64,000 nucleotides of DNA from Sclerodactyla briareus (Eukaryota; Echinodermata; Holothuroidea; Dendrochirotida; Sclerodactylidae). The number at the start of each line of letters is the position of its first letter. Position 1 is the stretch's first letter. Made by a program: the position numbers and the translations under genes. Shown here one piece after another: positions 23,851-34,430 of the stretch. A model generated the notes under the pieces. The model was not told where the DNA came from, ran no database searches, and saw only the letters and a program-made list of their open reading frames with translations. The stretch covers positions 496,001 through 560,000 of the forward strand of contig JAODTK010000445.1 of NCBI GenBank assembly GCA_026419785.1, read 5' to 3'.

Positions 23851-24149
23851 TTCCCGGGACGACAAGGAACAAAAACATTATATAAATAGATTTTGTACGG
23901 AATACTCGAATGTTCATCTGAATAATGTCACAGACTCGCATTCACTACGAACTTATTTCTAAATACATATAGTACAGGCATACATGATAAGGTCAAAGCT
24001 TCTCCGCATATAATATTGTATGTCACTGCACAAAGCTAGCTAACAAGACGAGTATTTAAATGATAGATGTTTCTGCATGCTAATATTGTCATATCCAAAG
24101 GCTATTACCCGCTAATCGCGAAACAGTCCGGATCACTAGGCAACTATAT

Positions 24150-24795
24150 CAAAAACCTGTCGATCTGCAATCGCTTCCATTCGTAAAATCGGGCAAATCC
24201 GTCGCTATCTCGATACGAAATCTATTGAAACCTTCGTTCACTCTTATGTCTCATGTTGACAACTGCAATTTTCTTCTCTATGGGTTGCCTAAGGACAGTA
24301 AGAATCGAGTCAGAGAAGGCAGAATACTGCTGCGAAGTTGGTTGTAGGAGCACGCTCTAGGGACCCTATTACTCCCATTCTGGACAGACTTCATTGGCTG
24401 CAGTTGGCAAATGGTTTTTTAAACTTCTCATAATGTGCTTCAAAGCACAAAAGGAGATGTCCCCTCCCTATATTATTGAACGTGGGCATTAATCACATGC
24501 CTGAGAGTAGTATTTGTTCTTCTTCACAAACATTTATTGACGGTCCGCGTTGTGTTTGAAACCCAGTCACTATGGTCCCGTCTTTCTCTGTTTCTGCCTC
24601 TGGTCGTTGGAATTCTCTCCCAATAAATATCAGAAGATATCTAATATCTCCTTTGGTACATTTAAAAAGTTCTTAAGACGTACCTGTTTACGCGAGTTTG
24701 ATGTTTTCTTTTTCTTTCGACCCTTTTGTGAAGCGCATAAGGAGTTACTTTGTAATTATTATGCGCTATAGAAATCGAATGTATTATTATAATTA
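24150..24795 (+). mobile_element. CR1/L2-like LINE, carboxy-terminal end and 3' tail
   Basis: Plus-strand translation gives IASIRKIGQIRRYL then DTKSIETFVHSYVSC (about 24159-24258). Next, in shifting frames, come VDNCNFLLYGLPKDS, 'TPILDRLHWLQ'-like and 'PSYLS..'-like pieces, a 'FSVSASGRWNSLPINIR' piece and a 'FKKFLRRTCL' piece. This is the standard C-terminal succession after the reverse-transcriptase palm in CR1/L2-type LINEs. The 3' end 'GCGCTATAGAAATCGAATGT' runs into a short ATTATTATAATT tail (24780-24795), which also fits that group. Several stops and frameshifts make it inactive. The endonuclease and polymerase core are absent (5' truncation). Confidence 0.82.
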
Positions 24796-25479
24796 TTGGA
24801 TTATATTCCATTTTCCGAATTGTGTCGCGCTAACCTTGACGCTTTTGACCGGCGGGCGATAACGCCCCGCTAAAATGTTTTTCTTCAATAGTAGGTCCTT
24901 TTTGCGTTTTAACTTCTGCGTAATGGATGCAATTATGGAGCGGAAATTGCGAAAGAGGACACTCGACTCGCGAGAAAAGCGAAGCCGATGTTCGTTTTTA
25001 TTGCACTTTCTTATCCTCGGCCTCGTTTGGCTTCTAATGTTCCGCCGCAAGCGTCATGGGGGAGAAGGGTTATTTTACAAGCATTTGAAGAGGTTTCCGA
25101 GTGGCGGAAACGGAAAAGGGAACATCGAACGTTACAATTTATGGCATGTGCCGTATTTTCAGGCACAACGCACGGAACCAAACCCGCAGAATGTCGGCTA
25201 CCGTTCAATGCGCTGGCGGAAAAAATAGCCTAGGAGCAAGTGATCTGGTGATATCTGAGAAAACACGGCCGCCAACGAAAAATACAGAAAAGCGAGAAGC
25301 CAAATAATATCTGTATAAAGTATTTCCAATGTGAAGAGGGGTGCAGGAGGTGTGATCTAAACTTAATTTCCGACACACCCTCGGTTAGTTATCTGTTACT
25401 GTGACATTTTACATTGGTGGACACGTGTTCTACTCCCTACCCTAATCCTAACAAACAGGAGTACAATTATCAATCCTCA

Positions 25480-25502
25480 TGAAATGAAAAAAAAAAAAAA
25501 AA
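25480..25502. repeat. Poly-A tract
   Basis: A run of A following ATGAAATG. It could be the relic of a retroposon tail, but no element could be attached to it. Confidence 0.6.
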
Positions 25503-25799
25503 TTATCAGTCAATCACATTGGTCGTTCTAAAAACCTGTGTATTAATACACCCTGGCACTATGTTGTTTTTTGTTTTGTTTTTCTAGAGATTTGTACTGA
25601 TACTTAGTATACCTAAGTAACTATATTCGATGTGCTAAAAATGCACTCAATTGAATCAGGACAGTCGTGCACAGTGTATCATTTAATTGCTTTTATATCA
25701 GGAAAATTTCTCAAGAGCTTTCGATCCAGTGGGCCTAAGGGCGTTAATCGTCTCGCATCGCCTGGATGGTGATGGATTACGTCACGACAAAAAACCGTT

Positions 25800-25985
25800 T
25801 CAAGGTATATCGAAACTAATATCGTATTGACCTATCATACGTGAGACTTAGTATTGCGGTCAAGTAATGAGCTATGACGATTCTCGTTGTGACATGCGAA
25901 TGTCGCTGTTGATTTTTTGTGTCGTTTTTTTTTTTTTCCTGCTAGTCGCAACAAGTCGACATGCCTCTTTAAACTACTGATCGTG
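25800..25985. repeat. Dispersed 'TATATCGAAnCTAATAT / GACGTC' repeat, copy 4
   Basis: GGTATATCGAAACTAATATC, GTATTGACCTATCA, TTCTCGTTGTGACATGCGAA, GTCGCAACAAG and CTCTTTAAACTAC follow each other. It links the first half of copy 1 (15168) to the second half of copies 2, 3 and 5, so it is the most complete member. Confidence 0.55.
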
Positions 25986-26409
25986 CTGATTAGCTTCCTA
26001 GGAATGACCTTCCTATTGTAAATCATTGTGAAAGATTTATCTATCACGGTTTCGCTTCGATCAACGCTACTAACCTTGTACAAATCCAAAGTGAAGGCTC
26101 ACTACTCCCTTTCAACATTCTATATATTAATTACTTGTAGGTTTGGTTGTGTAGCGCAGTAAAGTTTATTTTGTAACAATGGGTGATCCACCTGTCTAAT
26201 TGGCGATATGACGGAAACTGGAGCAGCTATAGAAAATCAGACTATTCCAACATTGAATTCGGACTACTTATAATAAGTTATAATCAATGTATTTTGCACT
26301 CGATTCCGGCCAGCAGTATCAACTATTACCTCTACTGGTGGTACGGTAGAAGATAAACCATTTGTAGGATCGTTGCCTGAAATTATACGGAATCACAGTA
26401 AGCTCGAAG

Positions 26410-26452
26410 CTCCAATTGCCACTGCAGGCTGTCGGTTACGCTTCTCAAATTA
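26410..26452. repeat. Short direct repeat, copy A
   Basis: CTCCAATTGCCACTGCAGGC then TGTCGGTTACGCTTCTCAAA matches 26771-26812 with about five mismatches in 42 bp. The two copies bracket the tRNA-like SINE head in between. Confidence 0.8.
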
Positions 26453-26650
26453 CATTGCCAAAGCTTCGCAACTCCCTGTAGTGGCCGTACCGATTGGTGC
26501 CCAGGTCGGAATGTATCGAATTTGATCTCTGGAGGGGGATAGTGCATCTAAATAGAAGTTTCACGGAAATGACCTTACGATTGTTAATCTGTAGTGTAAG
26601 ATCTGGGTGCTATCCATGGTGAAAGAGTTCTCGGGTCGAGACCACCAGTG

Positions 26651-26716
26651 GCTTCACAGCTCAATTATTGGCACGTGAAGCAAGAGGTCCGCGGTTCGAA
26701 TCCCGGTAGCGCCATG
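26651..26716 (+). mobile_element. tRNA-like SINE head
   Basis: A box AGCTCAATTATTGG at 26658-26671 and a perfect B box GGTTCGAATCC at 26693-26703. The sequence looks like 'GTGGCTTCACAGCTCAAT...GCAAGAGGTCCGCGGTTCGA'. The two ends (TGGC... and ...GCGCCA) pair only partly as an acceptor stem, so it is degenerate or SINE-derived. The body probably extends to about 27035, including 'CTGTGAATGTGATATGTC', but without a second copy the end cannot be fixed. Confidence 0.6.
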
Positions 26717-26770
26717 AGCTTTTCAACAACACTACCAGATATCCGACCTTCCCGCCCTATGTCTATATTT

Positions 26771-26812
26771 CTCCAATTGCCACTACAGGTTGTCACTTAT
26801 GCTTCTCAAATT
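26771..26812. repeat. Short direct repeat, copy B
   Basis: CTCCAATTGCCACTACAGGT then TGTCACTTATGCTTCTCAAA; partner of 26410-26452. Confidence 0.8.
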
Positions 26813-27035
26813 TTGTATATCACGGAATGGGAGGCTAACATACCATTTTCTGATCACGGAATGGACGCCAGTGGTGGACCTCGACTGCGTCCCTGCCGCC
26901 AGGTTTGTCACATGGTGCGTTGGCGTCTGTCGTCAGGTGATGAACCAGGCTGGTTTTACCCCCTCCGACCGGGCCCAGGAGCACGACCCGTAACCTGTGA
27001 ATGTGATATGTCAAATACGAAGAATATATAAAATA

Positions 27036-27920
27036 GGTGTTAGAAATAAACATGCGAAAGTACCGTACCTACTGCGTGAGGGTAATTTTCAGCCTGTTCG
27101 CTAATTGGTGGACTATAGGTCTAATACGTTCTTCTTCACACAATATAAGTAACGCCGGAAATGCCGCAGAGGATCAACTCCCAAGTACACAAGTCAGGGT
27201 GTGATGATCTGGAGTCTGCTATTTATGCAAATGGGGAAGAGTGGTAGAGTGGTATTAGTGACGCTCTCCAAGCATATATTCCGAGTTTCGGCAGTCACCA
27301 GACGTTTTTTTTTTCTTTCTAAGTGGTTGTATTGCAGTCATTGCGATGAGCGAAGTCTTGCGTCTTCGCTTCGTGGTTCCGCCTGTACTCTGGGGTTACT
27401 GCATGAGGTTATTTAGTTTCGCGGATAACTGCAAAAAAGTCATGTCAGTCGGCTGTGAGCAGCTTTACGTCCTTCGCTCCTCCAGGTTCCGAAAAAATGA
27501 TGGTCGGATCCTGGAGATCGTCCTTTCGGATGGGACGTGAAATGGCGGTCCCGGAAGCCGGTTGAGATCGGTTACACCTCTCCCTCGATAATATCTGAGC
27601 ACGAGTCGAGAAGAGAAGGTTGCTATTAGTTATTCCGGTGCTCATCCAACGATGATTGGAAATGGACAGGATCCCTCTATGAGCCTCAACCGCAGAAATC
27701 AAATCGAATTGGCTACGAACCTTTACCAAAACTTGGAACAAGATAATACCGCTGTGTCATTACTGTGAATGTGAAGTAGGCTTGGTCAATACACATGAAG
27801 ACGACGATATGATGAATTGCTTAATTGCCTAAACTGCTAAAGACACATCCGTTGAAGAAACAAAAAAAAAAAAAAACTGGAACCCACCCCGACTCAAAAC
27901 CAAAGGATTACGATCTGAAC
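27036..27920. other. Sequence without recognisable gene
   Basis: Open frames near 27201-27741 on both strands have no recognisable content. Confidence 0.4.
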
Positions 27921-27921
27921 G

Positions 27922-28068
27922 CAGGAGCGTAATACGGGGGGGGGGGGGGTGACACCCCTGTGAAAATCAGATCAGAAGTCGGTCTCTGTGCGACAAAAAG
28001 TCGGTCTCCGCTCGAGTTAGGTGAAAAATTAATTGATTCATAGCCATGACCTAGTATTTTCTAACTAA
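27922..28068 (+). repeat. Dispersed repeat with poly-G, copy 1 (inverted partner 44515-44660)
   Basis: It contains a G13 run, 'GTGACACCCCTGTGAAAATC', 'AGAAGTCG', 'TCGGTCTCCGCTCGAGTTAG', 'GTGAAAA', and 'CATAGCCATGACC'. The reverse complement of 44515-44660 gives the same words in the same order, including the G run. Homopolymer length differs between copies. Confidence 0.88.
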
Positions 28069-28641
28069 GAGGTGCCTCTGCCTGATGATGACTGTACCAA
28101 TAACTTCGGCATCGAGTGAGAGAGGTTAAACAAGCAAGCAAGCTTAAACTAGTGAAGACGTTCTTATGTTCTGTATGGGGCCAAGGACGACTACCAGGAC
28201 CTATTGTCACTGGCTTGTGAGCGTGAACTCACAGATGGCATTGACTGCAATTGTTGATCGGTGGGCAGACCTGCCTTAGTTTGGTCGCCTTAACAGTGTT
28301 TTCATCGGGGGTCACCGATATGGAGATCGACGTAAATAGGCAGCTTTTCCTCACATTATGTATGTGGTATACGTAAGGGCATGGGTAGGTTGTGCTCCCC
28401 TAATTTGCCGTCCAACGCATGTTAAATCGTTAGATCGGTCAAAAAATTCATTTGTTAGTGTACGTTGCGATGTGCATTCTGAAATTCCTGGTAGTAAAGT
28501 TAAGAGTTAATTAACAAAAAAGAAAACTCTTTCCACCTCACATTGAATAATAAATTACGATATATTTGCACCCACCTGTAAACTACATTCGAAAAATCGA
28601 CGTACAATACAGGGGCGGCGCCAGCGGGAGCAGTGCCCCCA

Positions 28642-28642
<1 letters not shown>

Positions 28643-28673
<31 letters not shown>
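28643..28673. repeat. C31 homopolymer
   Basis: Uninterrupted run of 31 C. It follows 'GGGGCGGCGCCAGCGGGAGC', a phrase also seen next to other poly-C tracts here. Exact length may be affected by sequencing or assembly error. Confidence 0.9.
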
Positions 28674-28674
<1 letters not shown>

Positions 28675-28779
28675 TCGGGGAGCAAATCGGAGAAACGTCA
28701 GGGAGAAAAGTAAGAAAAAATAGGTGCGTTGCGCACGTCCGAGGAGTGCAAAGAATTGATTCAACTATGATGAACATGT

Positions 28780-29431
28780 GTGCCAAGTTTCAGCCCCATC
28801 GGACATTATTAAATACGTATCAGCTCTGGGCTATGCAAGACCATGATGTGATGCCAATTCTCCTCAGTCTTCAATGTACCAGTTCATCATTATGTGAATT
28901 TGGGTTTGAGCACTTTGAAAAATCACGTGTCATAACTCATATCCATCGTACAGCAATCTAGTAATCTTAATAGGATAACCAAATATGAGTGGCCAGTATT
29001 CATGTAGCTCGGTTACCGACCGTTTTGACACACATTATCTTAACACACAGTTACGTAGTCGGAAAAAACATGTTGGCAGAAAAATGAATATTTTTTAATG
29101 ATATCATGCTATGAATAATCGGACTAGGATAGCACCATTTTGCGTCTGAGGGTTTCAGGTTTGCAAAATTCCCAAAGGGGTGGGGGCAACCCCTTCTCTC
29201 AGACCCCCCCCCCCCCCCCCCCCCCCCCCCCACACACAACACATCAGTCCATCAACAAAATCACTAACGAAAACGGTTGGCCACCCAGTTCGGGGGACCC
29301 AGAGCACCCTCCACAACCGCATCGCGCCGCCTCTGGTACAATACGTACCGATAAAGAGAATCGGTCTCACGAAAATCTTGTCGGTCTCAAAATGATTCAC
29401 ACCCCCACTGGAATTTTATGAATATACGCCC
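28780..29431 (+). repeat. Dispersed 0.6-kb repeat with poly-C, copy 1 (inverted partner 42121-42680)
   Basis: Landmarks shared with the reverse complement of 42121-42680, in order: CAGCTCTG(at)GGGCTATGCA, CAAGACCATGATG, TCATCATTATGTGAA, CATATCCA, CAATCTAGTA, GGATAACCAAATA-like, 'CATGTAG', 'TATCTTAACACA', 'AATAATCGGACTAGGAT'-like, 'TTGCGTCTGAGGGTTTCAGG', 'CCCAAAGGGG', 'CACCCAGTTCGGGG', and TCTTGTCGGTCTCAAAATG. The copies are 80-85% alike by eye. The poly-C block lies at 29204-29231 here and is short or displaced in the partner. Confidence 0.9.
29204..29231. repeat. C28 homopolymer
   Basis: Run of 28 C followed by ACACACAACACA. It is internal to the dispersed repeat 28780-29431. Confidence 0.9.
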
Positions 29432-30689
29432 CTGCTGAACGCCTTACCCATCCGAGTCTTCCACCGTACACAATTTCAATCACATGACCATCAAACTGAC
29501 TTGTAGATAGACACTTTTACAACTTGCTTTCTTCGCATGGAGAAATTGGCAATCACTGTGTAGATGGTCTTGTTGTCTATAAAGGGTCTGCACAAATTAT
29601 TACCAACAAAAGCGTGCACGAACCCGCGAAAGACTGGGCAAATGTAGAACATATTAACTGTCTGACATTGTGAAATCACTGCAGTCGATAACATAAATAA
29701 AGTGTAGACAACGTCAGTTTCTATGTGGTTAGAAAATTAGCAATGAACCATGAAACTGAGCTGCTGGATACTTCTGCAGTTGCCAGTTTCAATCCGTATT
29801 TTCGCCAAGGAACAAATCAAGCAGGCAATTTGAGTACGTGCAGTTTTAATAGCAGCAGGGGGGGGGGGGGGTGCTAACCACGTTTGTTCGTGTTGTCTCT
29901 CAAGGGTAGCTTTGATGCTCCTTGTCCCAGTCCTGGGTAGACTCCGTACCGGAGTGTACTTTTAGCATTCCTATCTAATGTTCAATACTGCAATAGTAGC
30001 TGGCGTCAGGTATACAACGGTGGGCCGGCGGGCGGTTTTAAGGTCATCTTGTGTTGCGATGCGAAATACCCTGATGGTTTGAGGGTGAAGTCCTTCCGCT
30101 ATTTGGATCACAATGTTTAAAAACGTACAATATGTGAATTTTACAAACGCAACTGAGCCACGCGACTCTCTGCGTACTCATAAGGGGGGGGGGGGGGAGG
30201 GGGAGTGGCAACATACTACACGTTATTTACACAAACATGAACATGGAATGAAAAACTACGAAGGGAAGATGGGAGGGAAGAAAGAGTCACTCTGTGAGTA
30301 TCTGTCAATAATTAAAGAAGGTATGGAGTACATTTTATAGCACTTTGGTCGCAAATGGAATATAGCGCGAATAGCCACATAACACACCTTACATGTTTAC
30401 CAGTGTCTGTTGGTTATCATGTACTTTTGTATATTTATATTATAAGTTGGGGTCGGCTGTGTTAGAAGCAATGTCAAGGGTCAATGCGCTAAAAATGTTG
30501 ATTTCCTGTTCACACACCACTAGATTTAATCGTTTCTCAACACGTTTTGTGGCACAATATCATTCGCATTCGTATTTGCAGGGGAATGTTACTCCCCTGA
30601 AAAAAAATCGAGAGGGAAAATTGAGAGATCGAAGGCTATATAGAAAGCGGGAGATGAAGGAGGAGGAAACTGGGGGAAACAAGTAGAAA
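29432..30689. other. Sequence without recognisable gene
   Basis: G-runs at about 29859-29871 and 30184-30196. No coding signature or partner repeat was found. Confidence 0.4.
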
Positions 30690-30950
30690 TAGTGGAAAAA
30701 ATCAAGTAAAGTTGGGAATGTGAATTGAATAATTGCGAGAATAAGTGAGCCCAAAATGGCATTGAGGGTAATGCAGGTGGAGCGAGATACGAGGTAGCCC
30801 GCTTTTCCGACGCCCCTCCCCCCCCCCCCGCCCTCCCTCCCCCGGTTGTCACTTTCGTCAGCAGAGGGAAACCCGGGAAAGATATGCCTCAAACGGGAAT
30901 AAATCGCTCCCGACTAAAAAAGAAAAAAAAACTGGCTACGCGCATGCCCA
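30690..30950 (+). repeat. Dispersed repeat with poly-C, copy 1 (inverted partner 49925-50180)
   Basis: AATTGCGAGAATAAGTGAGC, CCAAAATGGCATTGAGGGTA, a C-rich block, GCAGAGGGAAACCCGGGAA and GGCTACGCGC are matched by the reverse complement of 49925-50180, including the poly-C and the terminal 'GCCTACGCGGCTG'. The first about 20 codons of the long open frame that follows lie inside this repeat. Confidence 0.85.
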
Positions 30951-31561
30951 CCTGTCCTTGCAGTTTTATAGATGTTGCAAGTCTGGCTGCGTGTCTTAGG
31001 ATTTGTCAGGCTACTGGACAAGACGTTTTGTATGTGGATCCAATACTGCAACCCAATACTCCGGAGTTTATGAAGTTGTGTACATCTCAGACTTTTGATA
31101 CATGTAGTAGCCTACCACCCTGTACGGTACCTCTTTCTTCCAGTGAACTGATTAGAGGAAAACTCTCGTCCATTCAACAACTAATAGGATTGCGAAAAGC
31201 CGAAATTACAGCCGAAGCCCTAGTCGCCTCGCACGATTTGGAATTTCCGTTCATCAAAACCCTAAAGGTAGACGGAACAAGAACGGGTCGAGAACATGAC
31301 AGAGTACATGCACATAGCTTCTATTTTATCACCACACTAATGGAAACAAAGAGCTTTAGAAGAGGGAAGAACAGGGGTATAGCTCAACAGCTCAAAGAGA
31401 CTCCAGAATTCCAACTCAAGCAATCGCTTAAGAGGTTAGAGATGGGAAATCGTCTCAAGTCGAATAATCGACGCTGCCGTTTGCGTGACCTCATGGCATG
31501 TCATTCCAATGCGCGTCGGAACGGATTTCGCATCGACATATCACCCTCTCCCAAATCATAA
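30944..31561 (+). CDS. Unrecognised open frame, 205 codons from ATG (225 from an upstream ATG)
   Basis: The frame opens in the repeat ending near 30950 (ATG at 30884 or, better placed, 30944) and closes at TAA 31559-31561. The translation begins MPTCPCSFIDVASLAACLRI and is Cys-rich in its first quarter (CPC, AACLRIC, KLC, TC). The middle (residues about 90-150) is mixed polar, and the last third is basic with KR-rich segments such as SLKRLEMGNRLKSNNRRCRL. No signal peptide, membrane span or known domain is evident. A plausible 3' splice site (TGTCCTTGCAG) precedes TTTTATAGATG at about 30963, so it could be an internal or terminal exon. It has no partner elsewhere in the window and is not low-complexity, so it is the best intact open frame here. 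It may still be chance. Confidence 0.35.
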   Translation: MPTCPCSFIDVASLAACLRICQATGQDVLYVDPILQPNTPEFMKLCTSQTFDTCSSLPPCTVPLSSSELIRGKLSSIQQLIGLRKAEITAEALVASHDLEFPFIKTLKVDGTRTGREHDRVHAHSFYFITTLMETKSFRRGKNRGIAQQLKETPEFQLKQSLKRLEMGNRLKSNNRRCRLRDLMACHSNARRNGFRIDISPSPKS

Positions 31562-33361
31562 AAATTAAAACAAAAAACTATAGAGGTTCTCTGGTCCTAT
31601 AGCGGTTATACCTTTTGAGAGGCAAAGTTGTTCCGCAACACCCGGCGAATAATGGGCGGGTCCGTTTTCAAGAACAATCGTTCCACAGTACATCGGGTAT
31701 TTTGCATTGACTTATCATAGTGACGATATACCGTATTTGAAACCGAACAATATCGACCGCTTCGTTGGGGATCATGGGAACAGAAGGACGACTCAGATTT
31801 GGTGAAGTCATTCATGAATATTGTGAGGCGAATTCCCATCTTCAACTACAGATACTCAAATTGTATTCGAGTATATTCTGCGACATGGGTGTCCGGGAGT
31901 ATACGGGTTGGGGTCGCCGGGGGCCGTTGCCTGCATGGCTGAAGTCTCCGCTGCTAGAAACTTTCTCCCAGTAGCGCTGTCCTCTTACGTCCTTTCGTTG
32001 CGACTTTCGAGGGATTTCCTTAAAATCCGACAAATTCTCGAATATTGCATAAACTATACAAGGTTGACCTTGAATGACCTGAAGATGACCTTCATTTTTG
32101 TCTGGGACAATGTATAGTTTACAACCGACGAGTTTCGTCCACCTTTTACAAGTTTGACTTTGGATGAACCCAAAATGACCTCCACTTTATCTACATCCAC
32201 CAGTTCCGTTTGAATTGAAATCCGACAAACTGGGGAAAATTGTGGCAAATAAACCACGTTGTCGACATTTACTTTCTAACCCACCGGGGAATTATCTCTA
32301 CGTTTTTAACTAACCGGACAATGTGTGAGGGGTGTCCACGTTAGAACGCCTAAGTTTCTGAGGCGGAGGCAGCTATCACACCCAAAAATACGACTTCGTG
32401 TCGCAGGAATCAATAGGCTGGGCGTAATTAAAAGTTCCAATCAGCTTTCGAATATTCGGGAAGGGCATCAATGATATTGAAGATGAATGCCAGCATTCGA
32501 TACATCATCTTACAAGACGAACTCAGTCAAAACTGACAGCATCATACTCACTGTCAATTTTGAGGAAAATAGTGATCAGTCCGAGAATTAAAAAAAAAAG
32601 ACGGCCCGGCCGTAACAAATGTAGATGTTTCGCCACAGGGACCTATTCCCAAAAAATACGAATTTCGACCTAATAGTTTTAATTCGTTTCATCAAAATTT
32701 CATAAATTGTAGGTTTTGTATCAGTCAATACAATAAATTACCACAGATGAGTAGCTTCGTGGCTGGAAAGGAGGACAATGAAATAAAGGTTGAATGGAAC
32801 TGTGAATTAACTAAATAACGAGCCATTTTAAACGGAGCAAAGTCACGAGCTTTGAAACACGCTGCGTCATGAATGGAACAAACCAATTTTTTTGGTTGAT
32901 TTGTAACCCAACGTTGGTCCCATTTCACTGTCAATTTGACCAGCCTATGAAGTTGTTCTTCCGTCCTTTATAGCACCAGATGACAGGGCTATGGGTCGGC
33001 GGGAGATTCGGAAGGCTTCAAAAAAAAAAAAAATCGGGGCCATATATATACTGGTTGTGCGCTCCGTAATAGTCGGAGTAAAGGAAATAAAATAATGCCC
33101 ACAATTTGAAAAAGGTAATTAGGGCTCTGCGAAATAAAAAATGTCACGCAAAAATGAGCCGTAAAACAATGACTCAACCAAATAATAAGCCCTTTGACTG
33201 TTTGAGCTCCAGCACATGACCGAAAAAAAAAATATCCCCAGAAAAAAACTGTCCAATCTTCGAAAACCAATCGACCCGCTGATTCCGAAAGAAGAGCTCA
33301 AATTCCGTCCAGTGAAAAGGAGCGAGTCTAATCATACGAAAAGAATTCTGCCGGCAGCGCT
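31562..33361. other. Sequence without recognisable gene
   Basis: Contains repeated GACCTTGAATGACC / GACCTCCACTTT-like words at 32060-32190, in the style of the tandem satellites elsewhere, but no clear period. Open frames are short. Confidence 0.4.
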
Positions 33362-33784
33362 ATGTTTCCAACCCACAATTTGCACTATTGCGAAGCACAC
33401 GGCTGTTTTTACAGCAAGCAACCAATGTCGTTACATTTGGATAAAAGAGTTTTTATGACTGGAATGTTTGTAAACACGTTCGTTTATAAGGGTCCTGGCA
33501 GACCTTGCGACATTTCAATGTCAGTTTCTTTCAGCGGTAGTCAGAAAATAACGTCGGCCTCGCAGCCATGTACGCTAGTGAAAGAAACAAACAGGAGCGA
33601 TTGCTGGTATATACCATTGGACAGACCGCGCACTATTCTATTTGGAGGAACTAATTTAATAATTGAATTTTGGATTTCAGGATGGTTTGCAGAACTACAT
33701 TTCGGGACCTGGCAATTTAGGTGCAGACATATGATGTTCCTCACCACAAAATGCCTGAATTTCCTCCTGGGTTGTTTTCTTAAT
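33362..33784 (+). CDS. Unrecognised open frame (low confidence)
   Basis: A 176-codon plus-strand frame starts here with ATG, but its last third (from about 33740) lies in a dispersed repeat. The unique part begins MFPTHNLHYCEAHGCFY and contains VYKGPGRPCD; it is Cys-containing and has no recognised domain. I see no matching exon upstream. Probably fortuitous. Confidence 0.2.
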
Positions 33785-34430
33785 TATCAATGCAAGAAGG
33801 GTTCTCCTTCAATCCTTATCGCTTGCATAAGACTGGCTATATCAGCTTGGTGTGTGTTGCTCCTTCATTGGACGTTGTCGATTTCCCGATGACCGAAGTG
33901 CTTTACGCGCAGTTGCGGTTTTTCTTTTGTGTTATACTCCTTTGGCAGTTTGGCACCTGTCTGGCCTCAGTTGGAAGTGTCCCTCCCATGCGTATTGAGG
34001 TACGCAAAGAAGATAAAATGGGGGCCGTACGAATCGTTGAGTTAAAACAAAGTCAGGCCTATCGAAGTGATAGGTTATGGAGGAGTCAGTGCAAAAGTGT
34101 CAGTCAAGTTGAATTCTTGCAAAAAATCCGCAGCTTCGCGCGAACGTAGTGGTTGTTGCCGTTGCCCATTTCCATTGCTCTTCCATGACCGTACTGTACC
34201 CTCACTTGCATCGTGTTTTAAAATGTCACAGCATCAACGCAAAAACCTTGAAAGTGATCCTAAGTTATGAGTGCTACTTACTTAAAATGTACCGTAAGCG
34301 AGGGCAGTGTCGTGTCCTGCATCTAGGGGGTCTGTCGAACGAAAAAATCCCTGGACGCTACGCGCCAACCTGTGGGCGGAGCTCCGCTTAGATTGTATCC
34401 TCCTTGTCGCCCACACCAACTCGCCCGCCC
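33740..34430 (+). repeat. Dispersed 0.7-kb repeat, copy 1 (direct partner 50765-52095)
   Basis: Shared landmarks in the same order and orientation: AATGCCTGAA, CAATGCAAG, TTCAAT, ATAAGACTGGCT, GCTCCTTCATTGGACGTTGT, CGCAGTTGCGGTT, GTGTCCCTCCCAT, GGGGGCCGTA, CGAACGTAGTGGT, CATTGCCCATTT-like, 'CGCTACGCGCCAACCTGTGG' and 'GCTCCGCTTAGATTGTAT'. The module at the 3' end ('cgcGCCAACC.rTGG.GGCGCTCCGCTTAGAT') is the one that recurs many times in 48-60 kb. Confidence 0.88.

Noticed and set aside
24875-25233. Overlapping plus-strand frames of 117 and 81 codons, one with a membrane-like segment (FLLHFLILGLVWLLMF)
   Set aside because: Two mutually exclusive frames over the same DNA, no conserved motif, and no upstream exon.
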